DNA of 64,000 bases from Mycolicibacterium holsaticum DSM 44478 = JCM 12374 (GCF_019645835.1 NZ_CP080998.1:186001-250000); one strand, 5' to 3'. Counted from the first letter of the stretch, positions 51,005-62,206 are shown. Notes: generated from the letters alone by a model not told the origin. Made by a program: numbers and translations.

Positions 51005-52129
51005 ATGAAGTCACGTCTGGCCGCCATCACCGCGTCCGCGCTCCTGCTCGTCGGCGCGGCGGCCTGCGCCCCACCGCAGAAGGACAGCGCAGGGGAGCAG
51101 ACGCAGTCCGGGGTCAAGGCCGGCGAGGCCACCTCGGCGCAGGATTTCGGCGGCATGGACGGGCTCGTCGAAGCCGCCAAGAAAGAGGGCGAGCTCAATG
51201 TCATTGCGGTACCCGATGATTGGGCCAACTTCGGCACCATAATCCAGAGGTTCACCGACAAGTACGGCATCAAGGTGAACTCCATGCAGCCCAACGCCTC
51301 CAGCCAGGAGGAGATCAACGCGGCCACCCAGCAGAAGGGCAAGAGCACCGCGCCCGACGTCTTCGACCTCGGGCAGGCGGTGGCGCTCGCCAACACCTCG
51401 ATGTTCGCGCCGTACCGGGTCGCCACGTTCGACGACATCCCGGCGGCCTACAAGGACCGCGACGGCACCTGGGTGAACGACTACGGCGGCTACATGTCGA
51501 TCGGCTACGACTCCGCCAAGGTTCCCGATGTCACCAGCATCGAGGACCTGCTCAAGCCGGAGTTCCGGGGCAAGGTCGCGCTCAACGGCGACCCCACCCA
51601 GGCCGGGGCGGCCTACTCCGGAGTGCTGATGGTCGCGCTGTCGCAGGGCGGTTCGGTCGACGACATCGCCCCGGGCGTCGAGTTCTTCCGCAAGCTGGCC
51701 GAGGCGGGCAACTTCCTGCCGGTGGACCCGACGCCCGCCACCATCGCGTCGGGCCAGACGCCCGTGGTCATCGACTGGAACTACCTCAACGCCGTGCAGA
51801 CCCAGAAGGTGCCGTCTTGGCGGGTCTTCGTCCCGCCGGACTATGCCGTGGCCGGGTTCTACTACCAGGCCATCAACAAGGACGCCCCGCATCCGGCCGC
51901 CGCCCGGCTCTGGGAGGAGTTCCTCTACAGCGACGAGGGCCAGAACTTGTTCGCCGCGGGCGGGGTGCGCCCGGTGCGCGCCGACAACATGATGACCGAC
52001 GGCACCCTCGACAAGGCCGCGGCCGCCAGCCTGCCGATCATCGACGGCCCGGTCACCGTGCCGAGCCCCGATGAGACCGAGAAGGCCACCGCCTATCTGG
52101 CCGAGCACTGGGCCGCCGCGATCGGCTGA
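51005..52129 (+). CDS. ABC transporter substrate-binding lipoprotein (spermidine/putrescine or Fe3+ type)
   Basis: A 374-residue lipoprotein with signal sequence and lipobox AAAC (Cys21). The mature chain has the periplasmic-binding-protein II fold: LVEAAKKEGELNVIAVPDDW, FTDKYGIKVN, APDVFDLGQAVA, DYGGYMSIGYDSAKVPDV and LLKPEFRGKVALNGDP. This is the cluster that binds polyamines, iron(III), thiamine or phosphonates. Iron-binding Tyr pairs are not obvious, so an organic solute is likelier. First gene of a four-gene importer operon. Confidence 0.9.
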   Translation: MKSRLAAITASALLLVGAAACAPPQKDSAGEQTQSGVKAGEATSAQDFGGMDGLVEAAKKEGELNVIAVPDDWANFGTIIQRFTDKYGIKVNSMQPNASSQEEINAATQQKGKSTAPDVFDLGQAVALANTSMFAPYRVATFDDIPAAYKDRDGTWVNDYGGYMSIGYDSAKVPDVTSIEDLLKPEFRGKVALNGDPTQAGAAYSGVLMVALSQGGSVDDIAPGVEFFRKLAEAGNFLPVDPTPATIASGQTPVVIDWNYLNAVQTQKVPSWRVFVPPDYAVAGFYYQAINKDAPHPAAARLWEEFLYSDEGQNLFAAGGVRPVRADNMMTDGTLDKAAAASLPIIDGPVTVPSPDETEKATAYLAEHWAAAIG

Positions 52130-52138
52130 TCTTCGCCG

Positions 52139-52999
52139 ATGCCGGGATCAGCACTACACCGGCGGTTGCGCGAGGCGCTACCGCTGTTGCCGTTTCTGGC
52201 GATCGTGGTGACGTTTCTGCTCATCCCGACGGTGACGGTGATCGTCAACGCGTTCTTTCCCGACGGGGCGTTCTCGCTCGAGCAGATCCACGCGCTGTTC
52301 TCCGGCGCGGCGCTGGCCGCGCTGTCCAAGAGCGTGGCGCTGTCGGCCACCACGGCGATCATCGGGGCGGTGTTCGGCACGCTGCTGGCTTGGTTGATCC
52401 TCAGCAGTCCGGCCACCTCGATGGTGCGTCGCGCGGTGCTCTCGGTGTGCAGCGTGCTGGCCCAATTCGGTGGGGTGGCACTGGCGTTCGCGTTTCTGGC
52501 GACGGTGGGCCTCAACGGGGTGCTGACGCTGTGGCTGCAGCAGGCGTTCGGATGGAACCTGGCCGGCTCGGGCTGGCTGTACAGCCTGAGCGGGCTGATC
52601 CTGGTCTACTCCTATTTCCAGATACCGCTGATGGTGCTGGTGTTCCTGCCCGCGCTGGAAGGTCTGCGGGTGCAGTGGCGGGAAGCGGCGGTGAGCCTGG
52701 GGGCCTCTCGGTGGCAGTATCTGCGCGAGGTGGCCGCGCCGTTGCTGACGCCGGCATTTCTCGGGTCGGCGCTGTTGTTGTTCGCCAACGCATTTGCCGC
52801 GTATGCGACGGCGGCCGCGCTGGTCAGCCAGGGCAGCCCGATCGTGCCGCTGCTGATCCGGGCGGCGCTGACCAGCGAGGTGGTGCTGGGCCAGGCCGGG
52901 TTCGCCTACGCGCTGGCGCTGGAGATGATCGTGGTGGTGGCAGTGGTGATGGCGGCCTACAACATGCTGGTGCGACGCACCGCGCGGTGGCTGCGATGA
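52139..52999 (+). CDS. ABC transporter permease (PotB-like)
   Basis: A 286-residue inner-membrane permease with six transmembrane helices (first PLLPFLAIVVTFLLIPTVTV). The conserved cytoplasmic loop EAAVSLGASRWQYLREVAAP is the EAA motif that docks on the ATPase. It lies nine bases after the binding-protein gene and overlaps the second permease by 4 bp, so it pairs with that permease as a heterodimer. Confidence 0.93.
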   Translation: MPGSALHRRLREALPLLPFLAIVVTFLLIPTVTVIVNAFFPDGAFSLEQIHALFSGAALAALSKSVALSATTAIIGAVFGTLLAWLILSSPATSMVRRAVLSVCSVLAQFGGVALAFAFLATVGLNGVLTLWLQQAFGWNLAGSGWLYSLSGLILVYSYFQIPLMVLVFLPALEGLRVQWREAAVSLGASRWQYLREVAAPLLTPAFLGSALLLFANAFAAYATAAALVSQGSPIVPLLIRAALTSEVVLGQAGFAYALALEMIVVVAVVMAAYNMLVRRTARWLR

Positions 53000-53787
53000 A
53001 CCGGAGCACATTGTCGCGCAGGATGATTCGGGCGATGCTCTGGGTGTTGTTCGTGGCGTTCTTCGGCTTTCCGCTCTACGCGATGGCCGACTTCTCCACG
53101 CGTGACCTCATCGCAGGCGGGCGCACCATGCGCGCGTGGGCCAACCTGGTGACCGACGACGCGCTGTACTCGGCCATCGTGATCTCGCTGCTGCTGGCCG
53201 TTTTCACCGTCGCGGCGATGCTGGTGCTGCTGGTGCCGACGATGATCTGGGTGCGGCTGCGCGCCCGGTGGGCCAAGGGCATGGTCGAATTCCTGTGCCT
53301 GCTGCCGTTGACGATCCCGGCGCTGGTGATCGTCGTCGGCCTGCGCAACGTGTACCTGTGGGTGACGTACTTCCTCGGCGAATCGGCGCTGACGTTGACG
53401 TTCGTGTACACCGTGCTGGTGTTGCCGTTCGCCTACCGCGCGTTGGACGCGGCGCTGTCGGCGATCGACCTGCGCACGCTCACCGAGGCGGCCCGATCGC
53501 TGGGCGCCGGGTGGACCACGACGATCCTGCGGGTGGTGGTGCCCAACATCTGGTCGGGGATCTTGTCCGCGGCGTTCATCTCCATCGCGGTGGTGCTCGG
53601 CGAGTACACCATCGCGTCGCTGTCGGGGTACGAGACGTTGCAGGTGGCCATCGTGGCCATCGGCAAGAGCGACGGCCCGACCTCGGTGGCCGCGTCGCTG
53701 GCCGTGTTGGTCCTGGGTTTTGTTCTGCTGCTGGTGCTTTCGCTTGTCACCAGGGGCCGACGACGCGTCGAAGGAGTGCTGCCATGA
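52996..53787 (+). CDS. ABC transporter permease (PotC-like)
   Basis: A 263-residue permease with six transmembrane helices and the EAA loop TEAARSLGAGWTTTILRVVV. It is the second membrane subunit of the importer. ATG at 52996 overlaps the previous stop (ATGA), and its own stop overlaps the ATPase start the same way. This close packing implies one transcript and coordinated synthesis. Confidence 0.93.
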   Translation: MNRSTLSRRMIRAMLWVLFVAFFGFPLYAMADFSTRDLIAGGRTMRAWANLVTDDALYSAIVISLLLAVFTVAAMLVLLVPTMIWVRLRARWAKGMVEFLCLLPLTIPALVIVVGLRNVYLWVTYFLGESALTLTFVYTVLVLPFAYRALDAALSAIDLRTLTEAARSLGAGWTTTILRVVVPNIWSGILSAAFISIAVVLGEYTIASLSGYETLQVAIVAIGKSDGPTSVAASLAVLVLGFVLLLVLSLVTRGRRRVEGVLP

Positions 53788-54818
53788 GCGTCTCGGTCGA
53801 CTTCACCGACGTCACCCGCAGCTACGGCGCGGTCAAGGCACTCGACGGCTTCACCCTGCACATCGAACCAGGAGAACTCGTCGCGCTGCTCGGCCCGTCG
53901 GGCTGCGGTAAGACCACCGCGCTGCGCATCCTCGCCGGCCTGGACGACGCCACGTCGGGCACGGTGGCCGTCGACGGACGCGACATCGGCAACGTGCCCG
54001 CCAACAAACGCGACATCGGCATGGTGTTTCAGGCCTACAGCCTGTTTCCCCATCTGACCGTGCTCGACAACGTCGCGTTCGGGCTCAAGATGCGCGGAAG
54101 GTCCAAGGGCCGACAGCGTTCCCGGGCCGCCGAAATGCTCGACATGGTGGGGTTGGGGCAACACCGCGACAAGTTCACCGACGAACTGTCCGGTGGCCAG
54201 CAGCAGCGCGTCGCGCTGGCCCGCGCGCTGGCCATCGCGCCCCGGGTGCTGCTGCTAGACGAACCGCTCTCGGCGCTGGACGCCAAGGTGCGCGCCGTGC
54301 TGCGCGACGAGATCCGCCGGGTGCAACTCGAAATCGGCACGACGACGTTGTTCGTCACCCACGACCAGGAGGAGGCGCTGGCCATCGCCGACCGGGTCGG
54401 CGTGATGAGCCACGGCAGGCTCGAACAGCTCGCCCCGCCTGCCGACGTGTACGCGAACCCGTCGACGCCGTTCGTCGCCGAGTTCGTCGGGCTCACCAAC
54501 AAGGTGCCCGCCCGGGTGTCGAACGGCAGGGCACGCCTGCTCGGCGCGTCGGTGCCGGCCCTGCCCGGTTCGGTCGCCTCTGGCGCCGGGATGGCGCTGG
54601 TGCGTCCCGAGTCGATCACCGTCACCGCGGACCTTGCGGGCGCGGCCGCGGTCACGTCGGTGGCCTTCCTCGGGCCCACCTCCCGGGTGTATCTCCGGCT
54701 GCCCGACGGCCCGGTGGTCAGCGCCCAGCTGACCAGCTCGGCGGCGCGGGCGTTCGCGCCCGGTGACCCGGTGACGGTCGGGGTCGAGTCCGCGGGCGTG
54801 CTGGTGGTACCCGCTTAG
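53784..54818 (+). CDS. ABC transporter ATP-binding protein (PotA/FbpC-like)
   Basis: A 344-residue ATPase: Walker A GPSGCGKT (37-44), Q-loop MVFQAYSLFPH, signature LSGGQQQR, Walker B VLLLDEPLSALD and H-loop VTHDQ. The last about 100 residues form a TOBE domain (ALVRPESITV), typical of MalK/PotA-class ATPases that can receive regulatory input. It completes the importer with the two permeases and the lipoprotein. Solute unknown; polyamine-type is the best guess from subunit architecture. Confidence 0.95.
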   Translation: MSVSVDFTDVTRSYGAVKALDGFTLHIEPGELVALLGPSGCGKTTALRILAGLDDATSGTVAVDGRDIGNVPANKRDIGMVFQAYSLFPHLTVLDNVAFGLKMRGRSKGRQRSRAAEMLDMVGLGQHRDKFTDELSGGQQQRVALARALAIAPRVLLLDEPLSALDAKVRAVLRDEIRRVQLEIGTTTLFVTHDQEEALAIADRVGVMSHGRLEQLAPPADVYANPSTPFVAEFVGLTNKVPARVSNGRARLLGASVPALPGSVASGAGMALVRPESITVTADLAGAAAVTSVAFLGPTSRVYLRLPDGPVVSAQLTSSAARAFAPGDPVTVGVESAGVLVVPA

Positions 54819-54870
54819 CAGCGAAACGCTTGCGTCTCAGCAACGGATGTGGGTATCACAGACGTATGAC

Positions 54871-55383
54871 TCAGGTCGTCGGGGGCCACATCAACGCGAG
54901 AACCCGCGCGTCGTCCGCCGGCTCACCGGCTGCCGAGGCGAACGCCGCCATCGCCGCGCCGACGGCCTTGCGCTCACCCGGCGTCATCGTCCGAAGCACC
55001 CGCTCGATCTCTTTGCGCCGCCGTTTGGTCACCTTGTCGACCAACCGCTGCCCGGCCGGGGTCAAGGTCAACGTGATGTTGCGCCGATCGACGGCCGATT
55101 CACGCCGGTCGAGCAGCCCGGCGTGGATGAGCCGGTCGCAGGTCCGGCTGGCATTGGACGGGTTGACCGCGAGCCCGGCCGCCACCGCCGCGAGGTTCAG
55201 CGGGCCCCGGGTGTGCACCATCACCAGCACACGCAGCTGGGGCACGGTGACGACCTCCTCGATGCCGGCCAGTGAGGCCGCCACGATGCCGATGATCGCC
55301 CGCGAGGCGCGCAACACCTCGTCGGCCTGGCCGGCCAACGCGTTCTCGTCGCCGTCTGCCGGGGCGCCGGGTACTGAAGTCAT
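54871..55383 (-). CDS. MarR-family transcriptional regulator
   Basis: A 170-residue winged-helix regulator. The DNA-binding domain runs from LAAVAAGLAVNPSNASRTCD through RLIHAGLLDRRESAVDRRNI to LTLTPAGQRLVDKVTKRRRK. An ATG at 55383 is preferred; the longer frame to 55569 overlaps the divergent lipoprotein gene. It is convergent with the ABC importer and may regulate the lipoproteins on its other side. Ligand unknown. Confidence 0.88.
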   Translation of the reverse strand: MTSVPGAPADGDENALAGQADEVLRASRAIIGIVAASLAGIEEVVTVPQLRVLVMVHTRGPLNLAAVAAGLAVNPSNASRTCDRLIHAGLLDRRESAVDRRNITLTLTPAGQRLVDKVTKRRRKEIERVLRTMTPGERKAVGAAMAAFASAAGEPADDARVLALMWPPTT

Positions 55384-55463
55384 ACCGAGGATCCTGCCGA
55401 CAAGGATTGCGTCGCCGCAACTGGAACCGGCCGGCAAGATTTCCGGGTCATGGTAGGGCCGAC

Positions 55464-55931
55464 GTGCGCGGGCAGGCGACGTCACGTGCGCTGTGCGCAA
55501 CGGGTGCCACGATGCTGATCGCCGTGGCCGGCTGCGCGCAGGATCGGCCCGGCCCACCGGGCTCCGCAACCGCCGTGGAAAACGCCGCCATCGTGCCCGA
55601 GTTCATCCCGGGGCGGTGCTCGATTTCGGTGGGCGGGCAGGCCGACCTGCGGTTCACCGTCACCAACCACCGGTCGAGCGGAATCGAGCGGTTGCTCGAG
55701 GTGTCCACGGCCGCCGCCGACGTCGTCCAGTACGCACCGGTGGACCCCGTCGAGATCGCGCCCGGCACCTCGGTGGCGTTCGGGCAGCGCCAGGGAAAAC
55801 CGGCGATCGAACTCGAGGGGTTGACCGCCGACGCGCGGCCCGGCACGTCGGTCGCCGTGACGTTCGGTTTCGAGCGGCTCGGCGACCTCGACATCCGGGT
55901 GCCGATCGAAGAGTGCCGGGCGCAGGCGTAG
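55464..55931 (+). CDS. LpqE-like lipoprotein
   Basis: A 155-residue lipoprotein precursor (GTG start) with lipobox VAGC (Cys24). The mature beta-sandwich region has FTVTNHRSSGIERLLEVSTA, a mid-section with EIAPGTSVAFG, then ARPGTSVAVTFGFERLGDLD. This order resembles LpqE of M. tuberculosis, a relative of the PCu(A)C copper-chaperone fold, although no His/Met copper motif is visible. The ATG at 55407 is less likely, since it would place a long basic stretch ahead of the signal sequence. The next lipoprotein gene is eight bases away. Confidence 0.72.
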   Translation: MRGQATSRALCATGATMLIAVAGCAQDRPGPPGSATAVENAAIVPEFIPGRCSISVGGQADLRFTVTNHRSSGIERLLEVSTAAADVVQYAPVDPVEIAPGTSVAFGQRQGKPAIELEGLTADARPGTSVAVTFGFERLGDLDIRVPIEECRAQA

Positions 55932-55939
55932 GGGCGCAG

Positions 55940-56395
55940 ATGACACGTTCACCCGGCACGATCATCGCGGCGACCGCGGTGGTGGTGCTGCTGGCGCTCA
56001 GCGGGTGTGCCGAACCCGCGCCGCCGGCCGGCCCACCGCCTGCGACCAACTCGGCCGACAGTCAGCCGCTGGGCGCCTCCACCGAGCGCAACGCTCCCGC
56101 GCAGGCGCTGACGGCCGAGGAGGTGATCCGTGCGCTGCGCCGCGCCGGGCTGGCCGCCCCGCACCCGGTCGACACCACCGCCCAGGAGTGCGACCTCGCC
56201 CAGTGCGCGCAGTCCGTCGTCACCGACACGTTGCGGGTCAAGTCCTTTGCCACCCCCGCGCAGGCAACGCAGTACGCCGTGCCGCGCGGGCTGAAACATG
56301 TTGGGCCGGTGACGGTTTCGTTTCCACCGCACATGCCGCAAGCCGAACGGCAGAAGTACTGGTCGGTGATCGCGGCGCTGGTGCGCGAAAGCTAG
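55940..56395 (+). CDS. Lipoprotein of unknown function
   Basis: A 151-residue lipoprotein precursor with lipobox LSGC (Cys23) after TIIAATAVVVLLA. A Pro/Ala linker follows, then a small domain with LTAEEVIRALRRAGLAAPHP, a disulfide-like ECDLAQC pair and LRVKSFATPAQATQYA. It is probably cotranscribed with the LpqE-like gene. Its TAG stop lies in CTAG (56392-56395), which also provides the stop of the convergent PyrE-like gene. Function not inferable. Confidence 0.8.
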   Translation: MTRSPGTIIAATAVVVLLALSGCAEPAPPAGPPPATNSADSQPLGASTERNAPAQALTAEEVIRALRRAGLAAPHPVDTTAQECDLAQCAQSVVTDTLRVKSFATPAQATQYAVPRGLKHVGPVTVSFPPHMPQAERQKYWSVIAALVRES

Positions 56396-56961
56396 ACGTC
56401 CTTGACCGGTTCGATACCCAGGTCGCGGTAGCTGACGAGCGCGACGAACGGCACCCCGCGCTTGGCGAAGCGCTTGGCGGCGATGTCGCCGCGGTCCACC
56501 ATCGGGATGACGCCTGCGACGACCGCACCAACGGCGGTCACCCGGTCGAACGCGATCTCGGTGGAGCCGCCGGTGCTGATCACGTCGTCGACCAGCAGCA
56601 CCCGGGTGCCCGGCTGCAGGCGGGTGCCTTCGATCCACTGTTCGCGGCCCCGCTGTTTCTGTTCCTTGCGCACCGAGAACCACGCCTTGCCGGTCACCAT
56701 CGCGACACCGTGGGCCAGCGGGTCGGCGCCCATCGTGAGCCCGCCCACCGCGTCGAACTCGATGCCGTGACCGGCGGCCAGCTCGGCCACCGCGCGGCTG
56801 ACGATCGACAACCGCTCGCCGGTGTCGATCGCGTACTTCCCGTCGATGTAGTCGTGGCTGAGCTGACCGCTGGCCAGTCTGAACGGCTCGGCGCGGTGTT
56901 CGTAACCGCGGGTCCGGATGAGGTCGAACGCCGCCTGCCAGGTGTCGGGACGCGATGACAT
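56392..56961 (-). CDS. pyrE: Orotate phosphoribosyltransferase-like protein (PyrE family)
   Basis: A 189-residue type I phosphoribosyltransferase: PFRLASGQLSHDYIDGKYAI at the N-terminus, VGGLTMGADPLAHGVAM, the flexible loop RKEQKQRGREQWIEG, and the PRPP motif LLVDDVISTGGST at about 122-134. Substrate would be orotate with PRPP, yielding OMP in pyrimidine synthesis. It fits the actinobacterial PyrE form better than an adenine or xanthine enzyme. No other pyrimidine gene is adjacent. Confidence 0.85.
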   Translation of the reverse strand: MSSRPDTWQAAFDLIRTRGYEHRAEPFRLASGQLSHDYIDGKYAIDTGERLSIVSRAVAELAAGHGIEFDAVGGLTMGADPLAHGVAMVTGKAWFSVRKEQKQRGREQWIEGTRLQPGTRVLLVDDVISTGGSTEIAFDRVTAVGAVVAGVIPMVDRGDIAAKRFAKRGVPFVALVSYRDLGIEPVKDV

Positions 56962-56975
56962 GGGCTGATGGTATT

Positions 56976-57776
56976 TCAGGGTTGGCGCGCCCGGCGGGTC
57001 AACTCCACGGCGGCCGCGCGAAGTTGGTCGGCCGAATCGAGGGGTTCGGCGTAGCCGATCCGGGTGTAGGCCACCCCGCGGTCGGTGGTGACCCGCAGGT
57101 CCAGGCCGTAGCGGTCGGCGCCCGTGCAGGTCGCCGCGGTGGTGTCCGGATAGCCGCCGAGCGCCTTGGCCATGGCGACCAGCGTGTCGGCGTGGTCGGC
57201 GTTGAGGTGGGCGACCGCGCCCGCCGCATGCGGTGCGACGGGATCGGCTTCGGCCGCGGCGTACGCCTCACCGGTCGCCGAGTCCATCCGCCCGTACCCG
57301 CCGACCCAGCGGACCCGGTTGACCCGCAGCACCCACAGCGTGAAGTCGCTGTAGTCGATGTAGTACTTGGCTGCCGCGACGGCCGCCAGGTGCGCGTCGC
57401 GGGCGGCGGCCAGTTCGTCGCCCGTCGGCACCTCGGCCACCCCCGCCAGGGTGACCCGGCCGCTGGCCAGCGGGTCGGACTCGGCGTCGGGGGCGACGAT
57501 CGCGATGCTCGCCCGAGGGTCGTTGCCGAGGTTGCGGCCGTGCTCGGCGAGGTTGGAGACGCACAGCACCGGGGCGCCGTCGAGCAGCCCGTAGGTCACG
57601 AACGATGCCCACGGATCGCCGTCGACCGTCAGCGTGGCCAGCGTGCCTGCGTTGGTGGAGGCGGCGATCGTGCGCGCTTCCTCGGCGGCCGAAGGACGAA
57701 CGTCGTTCACGACTTTGGTCAGCGGGGGAGGGACCGAGGGCGCATCGCCCAGGTCGCCATGATCTCGAAGGGCCAC
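56976..57776 (-). CDS. HugZ-like protein: PPOX split barrel plus DUF2470
   Basis: A protein of about 266 residues. A PPOX-type flavin/haem split barrel ([60 protein letters not shown]) is followed by a C-terminal DUF2470 helical domain ([20 protein letters not shown]). HugZ-type proteins bind or degrade haem, and plant/bacterial relatives act in tetrapyrrole metabolism. Start is uncertain: GTG 57776 gives [14 protein letters not shown], a pattern seen in relatives, while ATG 57809 and GTG 57710 are alternatives. Divergent from treS by about 65 bp. Confidence 0.8.
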   Translation of the reverse strand: MALRDHGDLGDAPSVPPPLTKVVNDVRPSAAEEARTIAASTNAGTLATLTVDGDPWASFVTYGLLDGAPVLCVSNLAEHGRNLGNDPRASIAIVAPDAESDPLASGRVTLAGVAEVPTGDELAAARDAHLAAVAAAKYYIDYSDFTLWVLRVNRVRWVGGYGRMDSATGEAYAAAEADPVAPHAAGAVAHLNADHADTLVAMAKALGGYPDTTAATCTGADRYGLDLRVTTDRGVAYTRIGYAEPLDSADQLRAAAVELTRRARQP

Positions 57777-57825
57777 TTCGGCACGATACCGCTGACGCCA
57801 CCGATTCAATTCCGGCGGACGTGGG

Positions 57826-57831
57826 TACGTT
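57826..57831 (+). promoter_or_regulatory. Candidate -10 element of treS-mak
   Basis: TACGTT fits TAnnnT. Transcription would begin near 57838, a few bases before the ATG at 57842, so the mRNA would be nearly leaderless. No Shine-Dalgarno sequence is present before treS, which agrees with that. Confidence 0.4.
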
Positions 57832-57841
57832 TGACATCTGT

Positions 57842-59640
<1,799 letters not shown>

Positions 59641-59644
<4 letters not shown>

Positions 59645-61023
59645 CCCTGCCGTTCGATGAGTGGCTACCGCAGCAGCGGTGGTATGCCGGGCGCAACCGC
59701 GAGTTGGCGTCCGTCGAACCCGCCGTCGTGGTCGCGCTGCCCAACATTGCTAATCCGGCTGCGGGGCTGGACCTCGAGCTGATGCTGCTCGAGGTGTCCT
59801 ACACCGGCGGCCCCGCCGAGCGCTACCAGGTGATCGTGCGCTGGGACGACGCCGCCAACGCAGGCGGCGGGCCGATCGCCGAGTTCCTCAACGTCGCCAC
59901 CATCGGCTCGGCAGGCCACGACGGCGAGCGCACCGGATACGACGCGCTGTACGACCCGGCCGCAGCCCGGGCGCTGCTGGCGCTCATCGACACCTCGGCG
60001 ACGGTCGGCGACGTCCGGTTCAGCAAGGAACCCGGCGTCGAGTTGCCGCTGGACGCGGCGCCGCGACTGTCGAGCGCCGAACAGAGCAACACCAGTGTGG
60101 TGTTCGAGGAGCGTGCCATCCTCAAGATCTTTCGGCGCATCACCCCGGGCATCAACCCCGACATCGAGCTGAACCGGGTGCTTGCCACCGCGGGCAACCC
60201 GCACGTGGCGCGGCTGCTGGGGTCATACGAGGCGCGCTGGGACGGGCAACCGTATGCGCTGGGCATGGTCGCCGAGTTCGCCGCCAACTCCGCCGAGGGC
60301 TGGAACATGGCGATGACCAGCACCCGTGACCTGTTCGCCGAGGGCGACCTGTACGCCGATGAGGTCGGCGGCGACTTCGCCGCCGAGTCCTACCGGCTCG
60401 GCGAGGCCGTCGCGTCGGTGCACGCGACGCTGGCCGACGAGCTCGGCACGTCGACGACGGTGTTCCCGACCGACACGATGGTGAAGCGGCTGCGGGCAGC
60501 GGCGGAGTCGATATCCGAACTGCACCAGTATGTTCCGCTGATCGAGGAGAGCTATCACAAGCTCGCCGACGAACCGGTCGCCGTGCAGCGGATCCACGGC
60601 GACCTGCATCTCGGGCAGGTGTTGCGCACCCCGGAACGCTGGCTGCTGATCGACTTCGAAGGCGAGCCCGGGCAGCCGCTCGACGAGCGCCGCCGGGCCG
60701 ACTCCCCGCTGCGCGACGTCGCCGGGATCCTGCGGTCCTTGGAATACGCCGCCTACCAACGGCTGATGGACCAGGCCTCGGAGTCCGGCGCCGAGGACCG
60801 TGACCGCCAGCTGGCCGCCCGCGCCCGCGAGTGGGTGGACCGCAACGCCGCCGCGTTCTGCGACGGCTATGCCGAGTTGGCGGGCGCCGACCCGCGCGAT
60901 TCGGCGGCGCTGCTCGCGGCATACGAGCTGGACAAGGCCGTCTACGAAGCCGCCTACGAGGCGCGACACCGCCCGAGCTGGCTGCCGATCCCGCTCAAGT
61001 CGATCGCCAGGATCGTGGGCTGA
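59641..61023 (+). CDS. mak: Maltokinase
   Basis: A 460-residue maltose-1-kinase (also called Pep2). An N-terminal cap ([20 protein letters not shown]) precedes an aminoglycoside-phosphotransferase-like kinase: [11 protein letters not shown] at about 318-328 with catalytic Asp321, and LIDFEGEP at about 336-343 with the Mg2+-binding Asp. It phosphorylates maltose with ATP to maltose-1-phosphate for GlgE. A separate polypeptide rather than a TreS fusion, translationally coupled to treS through the 4-bp overlap. Confidence 0.97.
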
Positions 61024-61029
61024 GCGGGC

Positions 61030-62103
61030 TCAGGCCAGGCTGCGCATGACGTCCGCGGCGGGCTTGGGCGTCCAGTCCGTGCGGTACACGCCGTAGTTGT
61101 CCTGCGGGTTGGCGCTGCCGGTGCTGCGGTCCCGGGTGGTGTAGATGAAGGCGGGTCCGGCGCCGTCCAGAGTGCGCCACGAGACGATGAAGTCGCGGAT
61201 GCGGTCGGCCTGGGTGGCCTCGGAGACCTTCGACGTCGCCTCGCCGAACTCGGTGGCCCAGATCTGCTTGCCGCCGTCACCGTTGGCCGCCATCTGCTGG
61301 CGCAGCGCGTTGTACAGGCCGCGCGGCGAGTTGGCGGCGCCCGTGGAGAAGCGGGATTCGACGTTGTTGGTGAACAGATACGGATGGAACGCCAGCGCGT
61401 CGAAGAACCCCTTGGCGCCTGCGGCGTACATCCGCTCGACGTAGGTCACCGGGTTCATGGTCACCGAGAAGAAGTTGATGGTCGGGCTGAGCCCGCCCGC
61501 GACCACGGTGGCGTTGGGGTCGGCCGCTTTGATCGCCGGGTAGGCGGCCTTGAGCAGACCGGCGAACCGGTCCGGCTGCGGACCCGCCGGCCCGGCCCAG
61601 AACTGCACGGCGTTCTGCTCGTTCCACAGCTCGTATGCGGCGACCCGCCCGGCGAAGTGCGAGGCCATCGTTCCCGCGAACGTCCCGAACGCCTCCGCGG
61701 ACGCCGGCGGTGCGGCGACGGCGGGTCCACCGCCGGTGGCCCAGCCGGGGGTGGAGTTCAGCAGCGCGACGACGGCGATGCCGCGCGCGTTGGCGGCGTT
61801 GACGATGAGGTCGGCCTGGCCCCAGTTCCACTCCTGCGGGGCGGGCTGGATACCGGCCCACGGCATCATGATCCGCGCGCTGCGCACGCCGGTGTCGACC
61901 ATCAGGTCCAGTTGGCGGTTCACGTCGTCGGGCGACAGGAACCACAGCCACGAGTCGGCGAATCCGAGCGAGGACACCGCGGCGGTCTCGGTGACGGGCA
62001 CGCTGCGGGTGTTGTCCGAGTCGGGGGCGAGCATCTGGGTGAGGCCCGCCGACACCAGCACCACGGCCGCCAGCGCCACGACCGCTTGTAAGAGTTTGCG
62101 CAC
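61030..62103 (-). CDS. Exported glycoside hydrolase of clan A (GH5/GH39-like)
   Basis: A 357-residue protein with an uncleaved or cleavable signal segment (LLQAVVALAAVVLVSAGL). The TIM-barrel has ARIMMPWAGIQPAPQEWNW, then LWNEQN with probable acid/base Glu162, and IWATEFGE with probable nucleophile Glu285. The barrel resembles endoglycosidases of GH39 or GH5. A role on cell-wall arabinan, glucan or an external polymer cannot be told. The gene is convergent with mak, 6 bp apart. Substrate is unknown. Confidence 0.85.
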   Translation of the reverse strand: MRKLLQAVVALAAVVLVSAGLTQMLAPDSDNTRSVPVTETAAVSSLGFADSWLWFLSPDDVNRQLDLMVDTGVRSARIMMPWAGIQPAPQEWNWGQADLIVNAANARGIAVVALLNSTPGWATGGGPAVAAPPASAEAFGTFAGTMASHFAGRVAAYELWNEQNAVQFWAGPAGPQPDRFAGLLKAAYPAIKAADPNATVVAGGLSPTINFFSVTMNPVTYVERMYAAGAKGFFDALAFHPYLFTNNVESRFSTGAANSPRGLYNALRQQMAANGDGGKQIWATEFGEATSKVSEATQADRIRDFIVSWRTLDGAGPAFIYTTRDRSTGSANPQDNYGVYRTDWTPKPAADVMRSLA

Positions 62104-62206
62104 GATTTCCCTAACTGTGGCCCGATCTTGTAGGTGTATCGGGATTGCCCGCGAAGAAGTTAACCAAAACCCGACGGGGTGCAGCGGCGAGGATCACGAT
62201 ATTGTC

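Noticed and set aside
57831..57836. TTGACA just before the treS ATG
   Set aside because: As a -35 element it would put the transcription start well inside treS; no matching -10 follows at 17 bp.
61020..61033. CTGAG-CGGG-CTCAG hairpin at the mak stop codon
   Set aside because: Five-bp stem and no following T run; too weak to call a terminator between the convergent genes.
61550..62206. Open frame upstream of the amine oxidase, which would make a 674-residue fusion
   Set aside because: It is antisense to the glycosidase gene and has no domain; the Rossmann FAD site begins right after the GTG at 62207.
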